Assembly: GCA_945883145.1 (NCBI GenBank)
Contig: CAMCXB010000087.1
Span: 1-8,060 of the forward strand
From: Bordetella parapertussis
GTDB lineage: Bacteria; Pseudomonadota; Gammaproteobacteria; Burkholderiales; Burkholderiaceae_D
Length of the DNA: 8,060 bases
Reading direction: 5' to 3'
Below are positions 7,566 through 8,060 of the stretch, piece by piece. Numbering within the stretch: position 1 is the stretch's first letter; the number at the start of each line of letters is the position of its first letter. The position numbers and the translations under genes are program-made. The notes below the pieces were generated by a model, which was not told the origin of the DNA, ran no database searches, and worked only from the letters and a program-made list of their open reading frames with translations.

Positions 7566-8060
7566 ATGACTTCAACTATCACAAGATGCACGCTCTTATT
7601 TCTTATCACGCTACTAGTTGGTTGTGCAGCCAGTAAGGGTCCTGATAAAACAGCTTTAAGACAAAACAAACCTCGATCCATAGTCGTTCTACCTCCACTG
7701 AATAACTCACCGGATGTCAGAGCAAGTTATAGCTTTATGTCTACCGTGACTTATCCTCTGGCTGAGTTGGGCTACTATGTTTTTCCAGTGGCATTAGTGG
7801 ATCAAACCTTTAAAGAAAATGGCTTACCTGATCCTGGAGAAATGCATCAAGTTCCACTAAAAAAGTTGGCCGAAATTTTTGGTGCTGATGCAGCTCTGTA
7901 TATCACTGTGGATAGATACGGTGCTGAATATCAACTCTTAAACAGCGCAGTTATTGTTGCAGCGAGAGCCAAGCTAATCGACACACGCAGTGGAGACTTA
8001 CTATGGGAAGGTCAAGCTAGCGCCTCTAGCTCAGAATCGAATGGAGGCAATTCGGGCAGT
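7566..8060 (+). CDS. DUF799 (GNA1162-like) lipoprotein, 3' end cut by window edge
   Basis: The frame is open from the ATG at 7566 to the last base, giving 165 codons with no stop. The signal peptide ends in lipobox LVGC with Cys at residue 20 and Ala at +2. The mature part has PRSIVVLPPLNNSPDVRAS (36-54), a segment around 64-90 reading LAELGYYVFPVALVDQTF in part, KLAEIFGADAALYITVDRYG (100-119), and AKLIDTRSGDLLWEGQASAS (135-154). These match DUF799, the family of the meningococcal surface lipoprotein GNA1162. Family members are about 215-220 residues, so I estimate about 50 C-terminal residues are missing. The fold is thought to be related to periplasmic accessory domains of envelope transport systems, but the function is not established. 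A weak GTGAG (7554-7558) precedes the ATG by 7 bases. It follows the DUF4810 gene by only 12 bases and is very likely co-transcribed. Confidence 0.9.
   Translation, partial: MTSTITRCTLLFLITLLVGCAASKGPDKTALRQNKPRSIVVLPPLNNSPDVRASYSFMSTVTYPLAELGYYVFPVALVDQTFKENGLPDPGEMHQVPLKKLAEIFGADAALYITVDRYGAEYQLLNSAVIVAARAKLIDTRSGDLLWEGQASASSSESNGGNSGS

Noticed and set aside
1..8060. CRISPR arrays, transposase genes, terminal inverted repeats of insertion sequences, tRNA or rRNA genes, toxin or defence genes.
   Set aside because: I read through both strands and found no regular spaced repeats, no transposase-like protein and no RNA gene signature; nearly all the DNA is taken by the five genes described.

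Overview
The window looks like a chromosomal segment of a low-GC (roughly 40% by eye) Gram-negative proteobacterium, most likely a betaproteobacterium. The signs are an inner-membrane AsmA-like protein, a two-domain GlnE with the wording typical of betaproteobacterial versions, and three lipoproteins with outer-membrane-type sorting signals. The divergent pairing of a YhdP-family gene with glnE is an arrangement I associate with Betaproteobacteria. In enterics, as I recall, the two genes lie in different neighbourhoods. The genus cannot be fixed from the sequence alone.

Layout. Positions 1-3411 (minus strand) are one uninterrupted reading frame: the first 1137 codons of a YhdP/AsmA-like protein whose C-terminus lies beyond the left edge. 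Positions 3412-3645 are a divergent intergenic region with candidate promoters, a perfect 7-bp inverted repeat and a near-perfect 13/14-nt direct repeat. Positions 3646-6372 (plus) are a complete glnE. A 133-bp AT-rich gap (6373-6505) follows, with a plausible promoter and no recognisable terminator hairpin. Positions 6506-8060 (plus) hold a tightly packed operon of three lipoprotein genes: a CsgG/HfaB-family protein, a DUF4810 protein whose gene overlaps it by 8 nt, and a DUF799 (GNA1162-like) protein cut by the right edge.

How the genes work together. YhdP-family proteins take part in moving phospholipid to the outer membrane. GlnE adjusts glutamine synthetase activity to nitrogen supply. 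Their adjacency looks like conserved synteny, not a shared pathway. The three lipoproteins probably form one outer-membrane-associated assembly. The CsgG-like member could be a channel or ring, but there are no curli subunits or other curli accessory genes here, so its cargo is unknown. This lipoprotein set is the least understood part of the window. I saw no mobile element, CRISPR array, RNA gene or other sign of an accessory island.
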